Source: Marinibacterium anthonyi
GTDB lineage: Bacteria > Pseudomonadota > Alphaproteobacteria > Rhodobacterales > Rhodobacteraceae
Length of the DNA stretch: 64,000 nucleotides
NCBI GenBank assembly: GCA_003217735.2
Contig: CP031585.1
Coordinates: 3,025,501 to 3,089,500 of the forward strand
Direction: 5' to 3'
The position numbers and the translations under genes were made by a program. Of this stretch, positions 24,732 to 33,762 are shown in pieces; position 1 is the first letter of the stretch, and each line of letters starts with the position of its first letter. The notes under the pieces are model-generated. The model was not told the DNA's origin. It ran no database searches and saw only the letters and a program-made list of their open reading frames with translations.

Positions 24732-26249
24732 ATGTCCGACTACACGCCACACGGCAAGAACCTGATCGCCGGAACCTGGGTCGCGGGCGAGGCGACGTTT
24801 GCCTCGTCCCCCAATTCCGGGCCCTCGCATGACTTCACCGATGGATCGCCTGCGCTGGTGGATGCCGCAGTGAAGGCCGCCGAGGAGGCGTTCTGGTCCT
24901 ACGCCTATTCCACCCGCGCCGAACGCGCCGCGTTCCTGACCGCCATCGCCGACGAGATCGAGGCGCGGGGCGAGGCGATCACGCTGATCGGGACGCAGGA
25001 AACCGGGTTGCCCGAACCGCGCCTGCAGGGCGAACGGGGCCGCACCACCGGCCAGATCCGCATGTTCGCCGATCACATCCTGAAGGGCGATTACCTGGAC
25101 CGGCGCCATGATCCGGCGCTGCCCGACCGCGCGCCCCTGCCCCGGCCCGACCTGCGGATGATCCAGCGGCCGATCGGCCCCGTGGCGGTCTTTGGCGCGT
25201 CGAACTTCCCGCTGGCGTTTTCCACGGCGGGCGGTGACACCGCATCGGCGCTGGCCGCCGGTTGCCCGGTGGTCGTCAAGGGCCACCCGGCGCATCCCGG
25301 CACCGCCGAGATCGTCGCCGAGGCGATCGCCGCCGCGATCCAGACCTGCGGGATGCATCCGGGCGTCTTTTCGATGGTGCATGGCGCGGCGCATGACGTG
25401 GGCGCGGCGCTGGTGCAGCATCCGCTGATCAAGGCGGTGGGCTTTACCGGGTCGCTGCGCGGCGGCAAGGCGTTGTTCGACCTGTGCGCGGCGCGGCCCG
25501 AACCGATCCCGTTCTTCGGCGAACTGGGGTCGATCAACCCGATGTTCCTGCTGCCCGAAGCGGCCAGGGCGCGGGGGGCGGACGTGGGCCAGGGCTGGGC
25601 CGGGTCGCTGACCATGGGCGCGGGGCAGTTCTGTACCAACCCGGGCGTGGCCGTGGTGCTGAAGGGCGCCGAAGGGGATGCCTTTGTCGCCGCCGCCAAG
25701 ACCGCGCTGGAACAGGTCGGCCCGCAACCGATGCTGACCGACGGCATCGCGACCGCCTATCGTGCCGGCAAGGCGCGGTTCGACGCCTCGAACGCCGCGC
25801 AGCCCCTGGTCACCACCGAAAGCGAAGGCCGCACCGCCACGCCGAACCTGTACGAGACCGAGGCCGCCGCCTTCCTGGCGGATCACGGGCTGGAGGAAGA
25901 AGTGTTCGGCCCGCTGGGCGTGGTCGTGCGCGTGGGGTCCGAAGACGAGATGCTGGACCTGGCCAAAAGCTTCGAAGGCCAGCTGACAGTGACCTTGCAC
26001 ATGGACGACGGCGATGCAGGCGCGGCGCTGAAGCTGTTGCCGATCCTGGAACGCAAGGCGGGGCGTGTACTGGCCAACGGGTTCCCCACCGGGGTCGAGG
26101 TTTGCGACGCGATGGTGCATGGCGGGCCCTACCCGGCATCGACCAATTTCGGCGCGACATCCGTGGGGACAATGGCGATCCGGCGGTTCCTGCGCCCGGT
26201 CTGCTACCAGAACCTGCCGGAGGCGCTGCTGCCCGCCGATCTGGTGTAA
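24732..26249 (+). CDS. Alpha-ketoglutarate semialdehyde dehydrogenase
   Basis: A 505-residue NAD(P)-dependent aldehyde dehydrogenase. GPVAVFGASNFPLAF, FTGSLRGGKALFDL, the general base Glu in FFGELGSINP and the nucleophile Cys in GAGQFCTNPG are in order. This is the KGSADH/dioxovalerate type that ends the Weimberg-type pathway by making 2-oxoglutarate. AGGAGA precedes the ATG. It is the last gene of the arabinose operon, and a nine-base stem follows at 26279-26301. Confidence 0.9.
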   Translation: MSDYTPHGKNLIAGTWVAGEATFASSPNSGPSHDFTDGSPALVDAAVKAAEEAFWSYAYSTRAERAAFLTAIADEIEARGEAITLIGTQETGLPEPRLQGERGRTTGQIRMFADHILKGDYLDRRHDPALPDRAPLPRPDLRMIQRPIGPVAVFGASNFPLAFSTAGGDTASALAAGCPVVVKGHPAHPGTAEIVAEAIAAAIQTCGMHPGVFSMVHGAAHDVGAALVQHPLIKAVGFTGSLRGGKALFDLCAARPEPIPFFGELGSINPMFLLPEAARARGADVGQGWAGSLTMGAGQFCTNPGVAVVLKGAEGDAFVAAAKTALEQVGPQPMLTDGIATAYRAGKARFDASNAAQPLVTTESEGRTATPNLYETEAAAFLADHGLEEEVFGPLGVVVRVGSEDEMLDLAKSFEGQLTVTLHMDDGDAGAALKLLPILERKAGRVLANGFPTGVEVCDAMVHGGPYPASTNFGATSVGTMAIRRFLRPVCYQNLPEALLPADLV

Positions 26250-26278
26250 GGTATCCCACCAGTAATAAACTTTTCGTG

Positions 26279-26301
26279 AAGGCCCTGTTCATCAGGGCCT
26301 T
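26279..26301. other. Hairpin after the arabinose operon
   Basis: AAGGCCCTG (26279-26287) and CAGGGCCTT (26293-26301) make a perfect nine-bp stem with a five-base loop, 29 nt after the dehydrogenase stop. No T-run follows (next bases ACACGC). It is a probable 3' stem of the operon mRNA and may terminate weakly. Confidence 0.6.
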
Positions 26302-26376
26302 ACACGCGATTTCAAGTGCTTGCCGCCCCTGAATTTTCCTGACACTCTGGTCTGGCTGACTTTCAGGAGGACCGGC

Positions 26377-26538
26377 GTGCCGCATTATGGGCGAACAGCC
26401 ATCTTGACGCCGGAAAGCGTCAGAACGGATGCAACCGCTCCCGTCACGCTGCTTGCCTTTCCGCAGGCCATCTTTTCGCGCATCCGCTGGGCGATCCGCG
26501 AACAGACCCAGCGCGACCCTTGCCGGACCCACGCCTGA
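26377..26538 (+). CDS. Small hypothetical protein, GTG start
   Basis: A 53-residue reading frame starting at GTG 26377, which has AGGAGG 6 nt upstream (26365-26370), an ideal ribosome site in otherwise gene-free DNA. The peptide has a hydrophobic-basic middle (LLAFPQAIFSRIRWAI) and ends with a basic tail. I recognise no family. The SD is the only positive evidence; codon use is not decisive over so short a stretch. Confidence 0.4.
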   Translation: MPHYGRTAILTPESVRTDATAPVTLLAFPQAIFSRIRWAIREQTQRDPCRTHA

Positions 26539-26726
26539 TATAGAACGGTGATCGGCCGCGCCCCCGGAACGGGAGCGCCTGCAGCCAAGACAGCACGCGG
26601 TTGCGAAAAATCACCACACCCTCAAAGTTCTTCGGCATGGAAGATCGGTTTTTGCGCCACAATGGGGCGACGTGATCCGATCGAGTTCCACCAGTACAAG
26701 ACGGCCCCCGGGAGCAAAGCGCCACC

Positions 26727-29594
26727 ATGAGCGACCAGACCCCTCTTCTTCTCGTCATCGCCCTTCTGCCGTTCATCGGTTCCCTTGTTCCCGGCATCAT
26801 GATCCGCGCCGGCCGCAACGCCTGCACGATCTTCACCGCCGCCCCCACCGCGCTGGCCTTCGTCATGCTGATGACGCTGGCGCCGGGGGTGTTCCGGGGC
26901 GAGGTGTATCATTTCCAGATGGACTGGCTGCCGCAGCTGGGGCTGCAGGCCAGTTTCTTCCTGGACGGGCTGGGGCTGCTGTTCGCGGCGATGATCACCG
27001 GCGTCGGCCTGCTGGTCACGCTTTACGCGCGGTTCTACCTGTCCGGCGAAGACCCGATGGGCCAGTTCTTTACCTTTCTGCTGCTGTTCCAGGGCGCGAT
27101 GCTGGGCATCGTGATTTCCGACAACATCCTGCTTTTGCTGATCTTCTGGGAACTGACATCGCTGTCGTCCTTCCTGCTGATCGGGTATTGGAAACACCTG
27201 CCCGATGGCCGGCAGGGCGCGCGCATGGCGCTGACGGTGACCGGCGCCGGGGGCCTTGCGATGATCGCCGGCATGCTGATCCTGGGCAATATCGCGGGCA
27301 GCTACAATATTTCCGACATCCTGCAGGCCGGTGACGCGATCCGCGCATCCGACTGGTACATCCCCGCGCTGCTGCTGATCCTGATCGGGGCGTTCACCAA
27401 GTCGGCGCAGTTCCCGTTCCATTTCTGGCTTCCCCACGCCATGGCCGCGCCGACGCCGGTGTCGGCCTACCTGCACAGTTCGACCATGGTGAAGGCCGGC
27501 ATCTTCCTGATGGCGCGCCTTTGGCCGGTGCTGTCGGGGACCGAGGCGTGGTTTTACATCGTCACCTCCGTCGGGCTGATCACCATGGTGGTGGGCGCGG
27601 TGGTGGCGTTGTTCAAGGACGACCTGAAGGGGCTGCTGGCGTTTTCCACCGTCAGCCACCTGGGGCTGCTGACCGCGCTGCTGGGCTTTGCCACGCCGCT
27701 GGCGGCGGTGGCGGCGGTGTTTCACATCATCAACCACATGACCTTCAAGGCCGCGCTGTTCATGACCGCCGGCATCATCGACCACGAGGCCCATACCCGA
27801 AGCATCCGCCGTCTGGGCGGATTGCGCACGCTGATGCCCATCACCTTCGTGATCTCAACCATCGCGGCGCTGTCGATGGCGGGCGTGCCGCTGACCAACG
27901 GGTTCCTGTCCAAGGAGCTGATGCTGGAAGAAGCGTTTCACGCGCACCTGTTCGACACCCACCTGATGGCCGCCATCGTGGCGACGCTGGGCGCGGTGTT
28001 CTCGGTCGCCTATTCGCTGCGCTTCATCTTCCACGTCTTCTTCGGCCCGGTGCGCGACGATTATCCGCACAAGCCCCACGATCCGCCCTTTGGCATGTGG
28101 GCCGCGCCCGCCTTCCTGGTGGTCTTCGTCGTGGCCATCGGGCTTTATCCGCCCCTGGCCGAACCGCTGGTGCGGGTCGCGGCGCAGGCCGTCATCGGGA
28201 CCGGGGCGTTGCCGTCCTTCCACCTGGCGATCTGGCACGGGCTGACGCCCGCGCTGATCATGTCGGGCATCGCGCTGGCCGTCGGCGCCATCATCCTTGT
28301 CGCCTTTGCCCCGATCGACCGGCTGTGGCTGGCGCTGAAGGTGCCCTTTGCCAAGTCGATCTTTGACTGGGGCATGGACCGGACCGTGGGCTTCAGCACC
28401 TGGATCACCCGGGGCATGCACAACGGCGCGATCAGCCGCTACCTGGCGATTTTCGTCGTGACCACCGTGGCGCTGGGGTTCATCGCCTTTTCGGGCGGCG
28501 GCCTGTCCGCGCCCACGCGGACCCTGCTGCCGGTGCCCCCGGTCGTGGCGATCGGCTGGCTGATGCTGATCATTGCCACGGTCACGGTGATCCGCCTGCA
28601 CCGGCACCGGTTCCGGGCGCTGGTGGTGATCGGGATCATCGGGCTGATGATCTCGTCCGGGTTCATCTACCTGTCGGCCCCCGACCTGGCGCTGACCCAG
28701 ATCTCGGTCGAGACGGTGACGATCATGTTGCTGCTGCTGGCGCTGCATTTCCTGCCCAAGGACACGCCCATCGAAAGCAGCGTCGCCAAGCGGCTGCGCG
28801 ATGGCGCCATCGGCATCGTGGCGGGGGTGGGCGCGGGCGCGCTGGCCTATGCCTTCATGCTGCGCGACGTGCCCAGGATATCGGATTACCACCTGGCCAA
28901 TTCCTACGAGGGCGGCGGCGGCACCAATGTCGTCAACGTGATCCTGGTGGACTTCCGTGGCTACGATACCTACGGCGAGATCATCGTGCTGGGCATCGCG
29001 GGGCTGACGATCTACGCGCTGATGGAGGCGCTGCTGAACGGCCCCGCCGCGCGGCGGTTGCGCAACACCGATTACAGCCAGGACCGGTCGCGCGACCGGC
29101 ACCCGCTGATGATGGTGATCTCGACCCGGGTGATGATGCCCATCGCGCTGATGGTGGGCGCCTACATGTTCCTGCGCGGCCACAACCAGCCCGGCGGCGG
29201 CTTTGTCGCGGGCCTGGTCGTGTCGATCGCATTGCTGATGCAGTACATGGCGTCGGGCTTTGCCTGGACCCAGGCGCGCCAGAAGATCGAATACCATGCG
29301 CTGATCGGCTGGGGCGTGGTGATCGCCGGGCTGACCGGCGCGGGGGCCTGGCTGGCGGGCAAGCCCTTCCTGACCTCGGCCTTCGGTTACATCCACATAC
29401 CACCCATCGAGGAATTCGAATGGGCCACCGCCATCGCGTTCGACCTGGGCGTGTTCCTGTGCGTGCTGGGGGCGGTGATGCTGATGCTGTATTCGCTGTC
29501 GCGCATCGCGCGCTACGCGGGCGAGACGGTGAACATCGAAGCGATGGATTATGACCCGACCGACCGCGTCGACGACGACAGAAAGGAGCGCTGA
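26727..29594 (+). CDS. mnhA: Mrp/Mnh cation:proton antiporter subunit A (A/B fusion)
   Basis: A 955-residue membrane protein. The N-terminal two-thirds is the NuoL-like MrpA antiporter module: LIFWELTSLSSFLLIGYW, the proton-channel segment HFWLPHAMAAPTPVSAYLHS and HIINHMTFKAALFM. Around 610-690 lies a DUF4040 stretch (ISVETVTIMLLLLALHFL). The last about 160 residues are an MnhB domain (MVGAYMFLRGHNQPGGG and FVAGLVVSIALLM). In alphaproteobacteria this fusion is normal, so the separate B gene is missing for a good reason. It heads the complete operon A/B-C-D-E-F-G, which exchanges Na+ or K+ for protons and supports salt and alkali tolerance. Confidence 0.93.
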   Translation: MSDQTPLLLVIALLPFIGSLVPGIMIRAGRNACTIFTAAPTALAFVMLMTLAPGVFRGEVYHFQMDWLPQLGLQASFFLDGLGLLFAAMITGVGLLVTLYARFYLSGEDPMGQFFTFLLLFQGAMLGIVISDNILLLLIFWELTSLSSFLLIGYWKHLPDGRQGARMALTVTGAGGLAMIAGMLILGNIAGSYNISDILQAGDAIRASDWYIPALLLILIGAFTKSAQFPFHFWLPHAMAAPTPVSAYLHSSTMVKAGIFLMARLWPVLSGTEAWFYIVTSVGLITMVVGAVVALFKDDLKGLLAFSTVSHLGLLTALLGFATPLAAVAAVFHIINHMTFKAALFMTAGIIDHEAHTRSIRRLGGLRTLMPITFVISTIAALSMAGVPLTNGFLSKELMLEEAFHAHLFDTHLMAAIVATLGAVFSVAYSLRFIFHVFFGPVRDDYPHKPHDPPFGMWAAPAFLVVFVVAIGLYPPLAEPLVRVAAQAVIGTGALPSFHLAIWHGLTPALIMSGIALAVGAIILVAFAPIDRLWLALKVPFAKSIFDWGMDRTVGFSTWITRGMHNGAISRYLAIFVVTTVALGFIAFSGGGLSAPTRTLLPVPPVVAIGWLMLIIATVTVIRLHRHRFRALVVIGIIGLMISSGFIYLSAPDLALTQISVETVTIMLLLLALHFLPKDTPIESSVAKRLRDGAIGIVAGVGAGALAYAFMLRDVPRISDYHLANSYEGGGGTNVVNVILVDFRGYDTYGEIIVLGIAGLTIYALMEALLNGPAARRLRNTDYSQDRSRDRHPLMMVISTRVMMPIALMVGAYMFLRGHNQPGGGFVAGLVVSIALLMQYMASGFAWTQARQKIEYHALIGWGVVIAGLTGAGAWLAGKPFLTSAFGYIHIPPIEEFEWATAIAFDLGVFLCVLGAVMLMLYSLSRIARYAGETVNIEAMDYDPTDRVDDDRKER

Positions 29595-29595
29595 C

Positions 29596-29970
29596 ATGGA
29601 ACTGCTTGTTGCCAGCGCCATCGGCGTGCTGACCGCCGGAGGAGTCTACCTGATCCTGCGGCTGCGCGCCTTCCCGGTGATCCTGGGGCTTTCGCTGCTG
29701 ACCTACGCGGTCAACATCTTCATCTTCTCCAGCGGCGGGCTGGCGGTGAACCTGCCGCCGATCCTGAACAAGTACGCCCCCGACCAGGCCTATACCGACC
29801 CGCTGCCGCAGGCGCTGGTGCTGACGGCGATCGTGATCTCGTTCGGGATGACGGCGCTGCTGGTGATGGTGGCGCTGGGGTCCTTCCTTGAGGCCGACAC
29901 AGACGCCGTCGATGTCCCCGATCAAGACGGCGAAGACGGCGAAGACGGCAAACGGGAGACGAGCCGATGA
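29596..29970 (+). CDS. mnhC: Mrp/Mnh antiporter subunit C
   Basis: A 124-residue NuoK-like protein with three membrane helices: GVLTAGGVYLILRLRAF, VILGLSLLTYAVNIFIFSSG and ALVLTAIVISFGMTALLVM. AAAGGAG precedes ATG 29596. The C-terminus carries an unusual acidic tail (EADTDAVDVPDQDGEDGEDG) not needed for the fold. The stop overlaps mnhD by ATGA. Confidence 0.92.
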   Translation: MELLVASAIGVLTAGGVYLILRLRAFPVILGLSLLTYAVNIFIFSSGGLAVNLPPILNKYAPDQAYTDPLPQALVLTAIVISFGMTALLVMVALGSFLEADTDAVDVPDQDGEDGEDGKRETSR

Positions 29971-31625
29971 ACCACTGGATCATCGCCCCGGTCATCCTGC
30001 CGGCCATGATCGCGCCGCTGATCGCCTTCGTGATGCGCTATGACATCACGCTGGCGCGGGCGGCCTCGTTCGCCTCGACCCTGGGGCTGCTGGCCATCTC
30101 GATCGGGCTGACCGTGACGGTCGTCGACGGCGACGTCCATGTCTATCGGCTGGGCGACTGGCCGGCGCCCTTCGGCATCGTTCTGGTGCTGGACCGGCTG
30201 TCGGCGCTGATGGTGCTGCTGACGGCGATCCTGGCGCTGCTGACGTTGATCCATTCGGTGGCCACCGGCTGGGACGCGAAGGGGCGCCATTTCCACGCGC
30301 TGTTCCAGTTCCAGCTGATGGGGATCTGCGGGGCGTTCCTGACGGGGGACGTGTTCAACCTGTTCGTCTTCTTCGAGGTGCTGCTGATCGCGTCCTACGG
30401 GCTGATGATCCATTCCGGCGGCGTCGCCCGGATGCGGTCGGGCCTGCAATACGTGATCATCAACCTGGCGGGCTCGACCCTGTTCCTGTTCGCGCTGGGA
30501 ACGCTGTATGCCTCGACCGGAACGCTGAACATCGCCGACCTGTCCCAGAAGGTGCAGCAGATCCCGACCGACGAGGCCGGGCTGGTGCGGGTGGCGGCGA
30601 TCCTGCTGATGGCGGTCTTCGCGGTCAAGGCGGCGGTCTTTCCGGTGCAGTTCTGGCTGCCCGGGACCTATGCCAACGCCCCTGCCCCCGTGGCGGCGCT
30701 GTTCGCGATCATGACCAAGGTCGGCGCCTATGCGATCCTGCGGATCCACGCGCTGATCTTCGGGCCGCACGTGGCGTCGATGGAGGGCCTGCCCGGCGAC
30801 ATGTTGTTCGTCGGCGCCATCATCACCATCGCCATCGGCGCCTTTGGCGTGCTGGGGGCGAAACGGCTGATGCCGCTGATCGCCTTTTCGGTGGTGGGAT
30901 CCATGGGCACGCTGATGGTGGCCGTCGCGGCGTTTGAGCCGCGGGCGGTCACCGCGGCGCTGTATTACCTGGTGCATTCCACCTTTGCCGCCGCGGCGCT
31001 GTTCCTGGTGGCCGACCTGGTGGTGTCACGGCGCGCCGACGACCGGCTGACGGCGCAGGCGCCGGTGGTGCAGAACGGGCTGTTCGCCGCGCTGTTCTTC
31101 GGCGGGGCCATCGCCATGGCGGGGATGCCGCCGCTGTCGGGCTTCCTGGGCAAGCTGCTGATCCTGGACGCATTGCGCGAACCCGGCCATATCGTGCCGG
31201 CCTGGACCGCGATCCTGGCGGGATCGCTGCTGACCATCGTGGGCTTTGCGCGCGCGGGCAGCATGATCTTCTGGAAATCCACCGCCACGCCCGCGCCGCT
31301 GCCCGTCACCGACACGCCCGCGCCGGAACCGGCCCCCGCCACCGCGCTTGAGGTCGCGCCGAGCATCGCCGCGCTGGCCCTGCTGGCGGCGCTGGCGCTG
31401 CTGGCCGGGCCGATCACCCGGTACCTCGACGCCACGACGGGCGAGCTGTTCGACCGGACAGGGTATATTTCGGCCGTGCTGGACGAGAACAACGCCGGCA
31501 AGCAGATCCATGACGATCATGGCAGGGACGAACCGGGCGAACCGCAGGCCGATGGGGCTTCCGTCCCGCACGGGGCCGACGATGCCGAAGCCCACGAGGC
31601 CGACGCCGAGCATCTGGAGGAGTAA
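29967..31625 (+). CDS. mnhD: Mrp/Mnh antiporter subunit D
   Basis: A 552-residue NuoN/MrpD-like antiporter subunit, about fourteen helices. GDVFNLFVFFEVLLIASYGL, FAVKAAVFPVQFWLPGTYAN and AMAGMPPLSGFLGKL are the conserved channel motifs, with the glutamate in FFEVLL and the lysine in VKAAVFP in place. The C-terminal 45 or so residues form a hydrophilic tail rich in Asp, Glu and His (QIHDDHGRDEPGEPQADG) that ordinary MrpD proteins lack. It shares this acidic-tail feature with the mnhC product. A 6-nt gap leads to mnhE. Confidence 0.92.
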   Translation: MNHWIIAPVILPAMIAPLIAFVMRYDITLARAASFASTLGLLAISIGLTVTVVDGDVHVYRLGDWPAPFGIVLVLDRLSALMVLLTAILALLTLIHSVATGWDAKGRHFHALFQFQLMGICGAFLTGDVFNLFVFFEVLLIASYGLMIHSGGVARMRSGLQYVIINLAGSTLFLFALGTLYASTGTLNIADLSQKVQQIPTDEAGLVRVAAILLMAVFAVKAAVFPVQFWLPGTYANAPAPVAALFAIMTKVGAYAILRIHALIFGPHVASMEGLPGDMLFVGAIITIAIGAFGVLGAKRLMPLIAFSVVGSMGTLMVAVAAFEPRAVTAALYYLVHSTFAAAALFLVADLVVSRRADDRLTAQAPVVQNGLFAALFFGGAIAMAGMPPLSGFLGKLLILDALREPGHIVPAWTAILAGSLLTIVGFARAGSMIFWKSTATPAPLPVTDTPAPEPAPATALEVAPSIAALALLAALALLAGPITRYLDATTGELFDRTGYISAVLDENNAGKQIHDDHGRDEPGEPQADGASVPHGADDAEAHEADAEHLEE

Positions 31626-31631
31626 CGGATC

Positions 31632-32123
31632 ATGATCTTCAAACGCCTCTTCCCCCATCCGCTGCTGACCCTGATGCTGCTGGTCGTGTGGCTGGGCCTG
31701 GTGAACAAGGTCACCCCGGGCAACGTGCTTCTGGGGCTGATCCTGGGCATTGTCGTTCCGATGCTCACCGCGCCCTTCTGGCCCAACCGGGCCAAGCTGC
31801 GCCATCCGCTCAGGGCGCTGGCCTACGTGCTGCTGGTGGTCAGGGACATCGTCGTGGCCAATGTGCAGGTGGCGATGATCATCCTGTTCAAGAGAAACCG
31901 GAACATCCATTCGCAATGGGTCTGCGTGCCGCTGGACCTGACCTCGCCCGAGGCGATCACCGTGCTGGCCGGCACGATCACCATGACGCCGGGCACCGTG
32001 TCGGCGGCGCTGTCGGCCGACGCCGGCAGCATCCTGGTCCATTGCCTGCACACCGACGATCCCGACAAGATCCGCGACAAGATCAAGGCCCGCTACGAAC
32101 GCCGCCTGAAGGAGATCTTCTGA
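31632..32123 (+). CDS. mnhE: Mrp/Mnh antiporter subunit E
   Basis: A 163-residue protein with N-terminal membrane hairpins (LLTLMLLVVWLGLVNKVTPG) and a cytoplasmic domain. The family motif TVLAGTITMTPGTVSAALS is present, as is VHCLHTDDP. It is an accessory subunit of the complex. GGAGG at the end of mnhD is the ribosome site, and the stop overlaps mnhF by ATGA. Confidence 0.93.
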   Translation: MIFKRLFPHPLLTLMLLVVWLGLVNKVTPGNVLLGLILGIVVPMLTAPFWPNRAKLRHPLRALAYVLLVVRDIVVANVQVAMIILFKRNRNIHSQWVCVPLDLTSPEAITVLAGTITMTPGTVSAALSADAGSILVHCLHTDDPDKIRDKIKARYERRLKEIF

Positions 32124-32392
32124 TGCTCGATTATGCGCTTCACTTCGCGTTCGGCTGTTTCGGTCTGGCGCTTGTGTTCAACCTCTGGCGGATGGCCAAG
32201 GGGCCCGAGGCCGCCGACCGGATCCTGGCGCTGGACACGATGGTGATCAACGTCATCGCGCTGCTGGTGCTGTACGGGATCTGGCGCGGCACGGCGATCT
32301 ATTACGAGGCCGCGATGCTGGTGGCGATGGTGGGCTTCGTGTCGACCGTGGCCTATTGCCGCTTTGTCCTGCGCGGGGACATCATCGAATGA
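32123..32392 (+). CDS. mnhF: Mrp/Mnh antiporter subunit F
   Basis: An 89-residue subunit with three hydrophobic helices: YALHFAFGCFGLALVFNLWR, KGPEAADRILALDTMVINVI and YYEAAMLVAMVGFVSTVAY. The conserved RILALDTM is present. ATG 32123 overlaps the mnhE stop. Confidence 0.92.
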   Translation: MLDYALHFAFGCFGLALVFNLWRMAKGPEAADRILALDTMVINVIALLVLYGIWRGTAIYYEAAMLVAMVGFVSTVAYCRFVLRGDIIE

Positions 32393-32811
32393 CCGGGGCC
32401 GAGATCATGACACCCGACCTGGCCCCCTGGGCCGAGATCCTGATTTCCGCCTTCCTGGTGATCGGCGGGCTGTTCGCGCTGGTCGGATCCTTCGGGCTGG
32501 TGAAACTGGACAACACGCTGCAGCGCCTGCACGCGCCCACCAAGGCCACGACGCTGGGGGTGGGCGGCGTGCTGGTGGGCTCGATCGCCTATTTCTACCT
32601 GGTCGAAGGCAAGGTGACCTTCCACGAGCTGCTGATCACGCTGTTCCTGTTCCTCACCGCGCCGATCACGGCGAACTTCATCGCCAAGACCTACATGTGC
32701 CGGTGCATGGAGGAATCCGACCTGCCACAGGCCACGGGGCCTTATGGGTGGTCGCTTTACGACGATCCGCCGGGCAGCCCCGAGGATGTCGATTCCGCCG
32801 CCACCGACTGA
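32389..32811 (+). CDS. mnhG: Mrp/Mnh antiporter subunit G
   Basis: A 140-residue protein with three helices. The family text GLVKLDNTLQRLHAPTKATT and LFLFLTAPITANFIAKT are diagnostic. The C-terminus has an acidic extension. ATG 32389 overlaps the mnhF stop; ATG 32407 is an alternative. Its last 55 bp overlap the 3' end of the minus-strand glycosyltransferase gene, so the two transcripts converge. Confidence 0.92.
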   Translation: MTGAEIMTPDLAPWAEILISAFLVIGGLFALVGSFGLVKLDNTLQRLHAPTKATTLGVGGVLVGSIAYFYLVEGKVTFHELLITLFLFLTAPITANFIAKTYMCRCMEESDLPQATGPYGWSLYDDPPGSPEDVDSAATD

Positions 32812-33740
32812 CGCCCGTCGTCCGCCGCCACCGGGTCGGGCCCGGGAAAGATCTGCGCAGGCAGGCGGATCGCGCCCGTGTCCAGACCGGCGGCATATTC
32901 CGTGTCGTCGAAGGCCTCGCGCCGGTATTCATCCGCCAGGCCGTCCTGGTCCAGCCGTTCGATCCACCATTTCCAGTGCCAGGCGCTGCCCGGTTTCTTG
33001 TGCAGGTCCGACAGGTTCAGGTGCGCGCGGGCATTGACGACCTTCTGATGAAATCGCTCGTAGGAGGTGAACGGGAAATGCGCGATCAGCATGTGCCGCG
33101 TCTCGATCTGGACCGGGGCATCGCCGGGACCGCGATATTCGGCCGTGCCGTGCCCGCCCGCCGTCAGCGCGCCGAACCGCGAGGGGCGCAGCATCAGTTT
33201 CGGGCCGATGGCGTGCAGGCTCCACCGCGGTGTTCCCTTGGACTTGCGTGCCGCCATCATGTTGCTGCGTTCCGTGATCAGGGGCACGTCGTCCAGCCTG
33301 TTCATCCGCGCCAGGATCGGATCGCGATCCTCGCCCGCCCGGCGCGCGTAATTGTAGCGCGGGATCACCACGGCGTCGGCCGTGTCCAGGTCGGCAATGT
33401 CATCGATCCGGCCGCCGTCTACGACGGGGAATTCGTCGCAATCGATCACCAGCAGCCACTCCGCCGGATGGCGTGCCAGCAGCGGACCGATGATCGGCCC
33501 CGACATCAGGACCGCCGCCGGATCGGTGATCTGGGTCGGCGCGGCCGTGACGCCGATACCCGGATCATCGGCGAACCGGGTCTTCAGCCCGGCGGTGGCG
33601 GTGTGGAATTCCTCGACACAGATCACCTCGACATGGTCGAAGCCGATGCGCCGCAGGTTGCGGGCACAGGGTTCCAGCAGGCCTTCATCCTCGCGCGCGA
33701 GGACCAGGGCTGCAAACCTGACGGGTACGGGCGTGGTCAT
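32757..33740 (-). CDS. Glycosyltransferase family 2-like protein
   Basis: A 327-residue cytoplasmic protein. The opening VRFAALVLAREDEGLLEPCA and the metal-binding acidic motif VIDCDEFPVVDGG fit a GT-A-fold glycosyltransferase of the Glyco_tranf_2_4/GT92-like group that I see beside capsule genes in Rhodobacteraceae. It has no membrane segment. The donor and acceptor are unknown. It is the third gene of a minus-strand surface-polysaccharide operon, 22 nt after the acyltransferase, and its last codons overlap mnhG. Confidence 0.78.
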   Translation of the reverse strand: MTTPVPVRFAALVLAREDEGLLEPCARNLRRIGFDHVEVICVEEFHTATAGLKTRFADDPGIGVTAAPTQITDPAAVLMSGPIIGPLLARHPAEWLLVIDCDEFPVVDGGRIDDIADLDTADAVVIPRYNYARRAGEDRDPILARMNRLDDVPLITERSNMMAARKSKGTPRWSLHAIGPKLMLRPSRFGALTAGGHGTAEYRGPGDAPVQIETRHMLIAHFPFTSYERFHQKVVNARAHLNLSDLHKKPGSAWHWKWWIERLDQDGLADEYRREAFDDTEYAAGLDTGAIRLPAQIFPGPDPVAADDGRQSVAAESTSSGLPGGSS

Positions 33741-33762
33741 GAGTCTTCCCCTGTTTCGCGAC

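Larger units (their letters stand above)
26250..26726. other. 477-bp intergenic region with one hairpin and one small ORF
   Basis: It separates the arabinose operon from the Mrp operon. It holds a hairpin at 26279-26301, a candidate 53-codon gene at 26377-26538, and otherwise nothing I recognise. The Mrp promoter should lie in 26540-26720, where GGGAG at 26710-26714 may be the ribosome site of the next gene. No sigma-70-like pair with correct spacing stands out. Confidence 0.6.
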
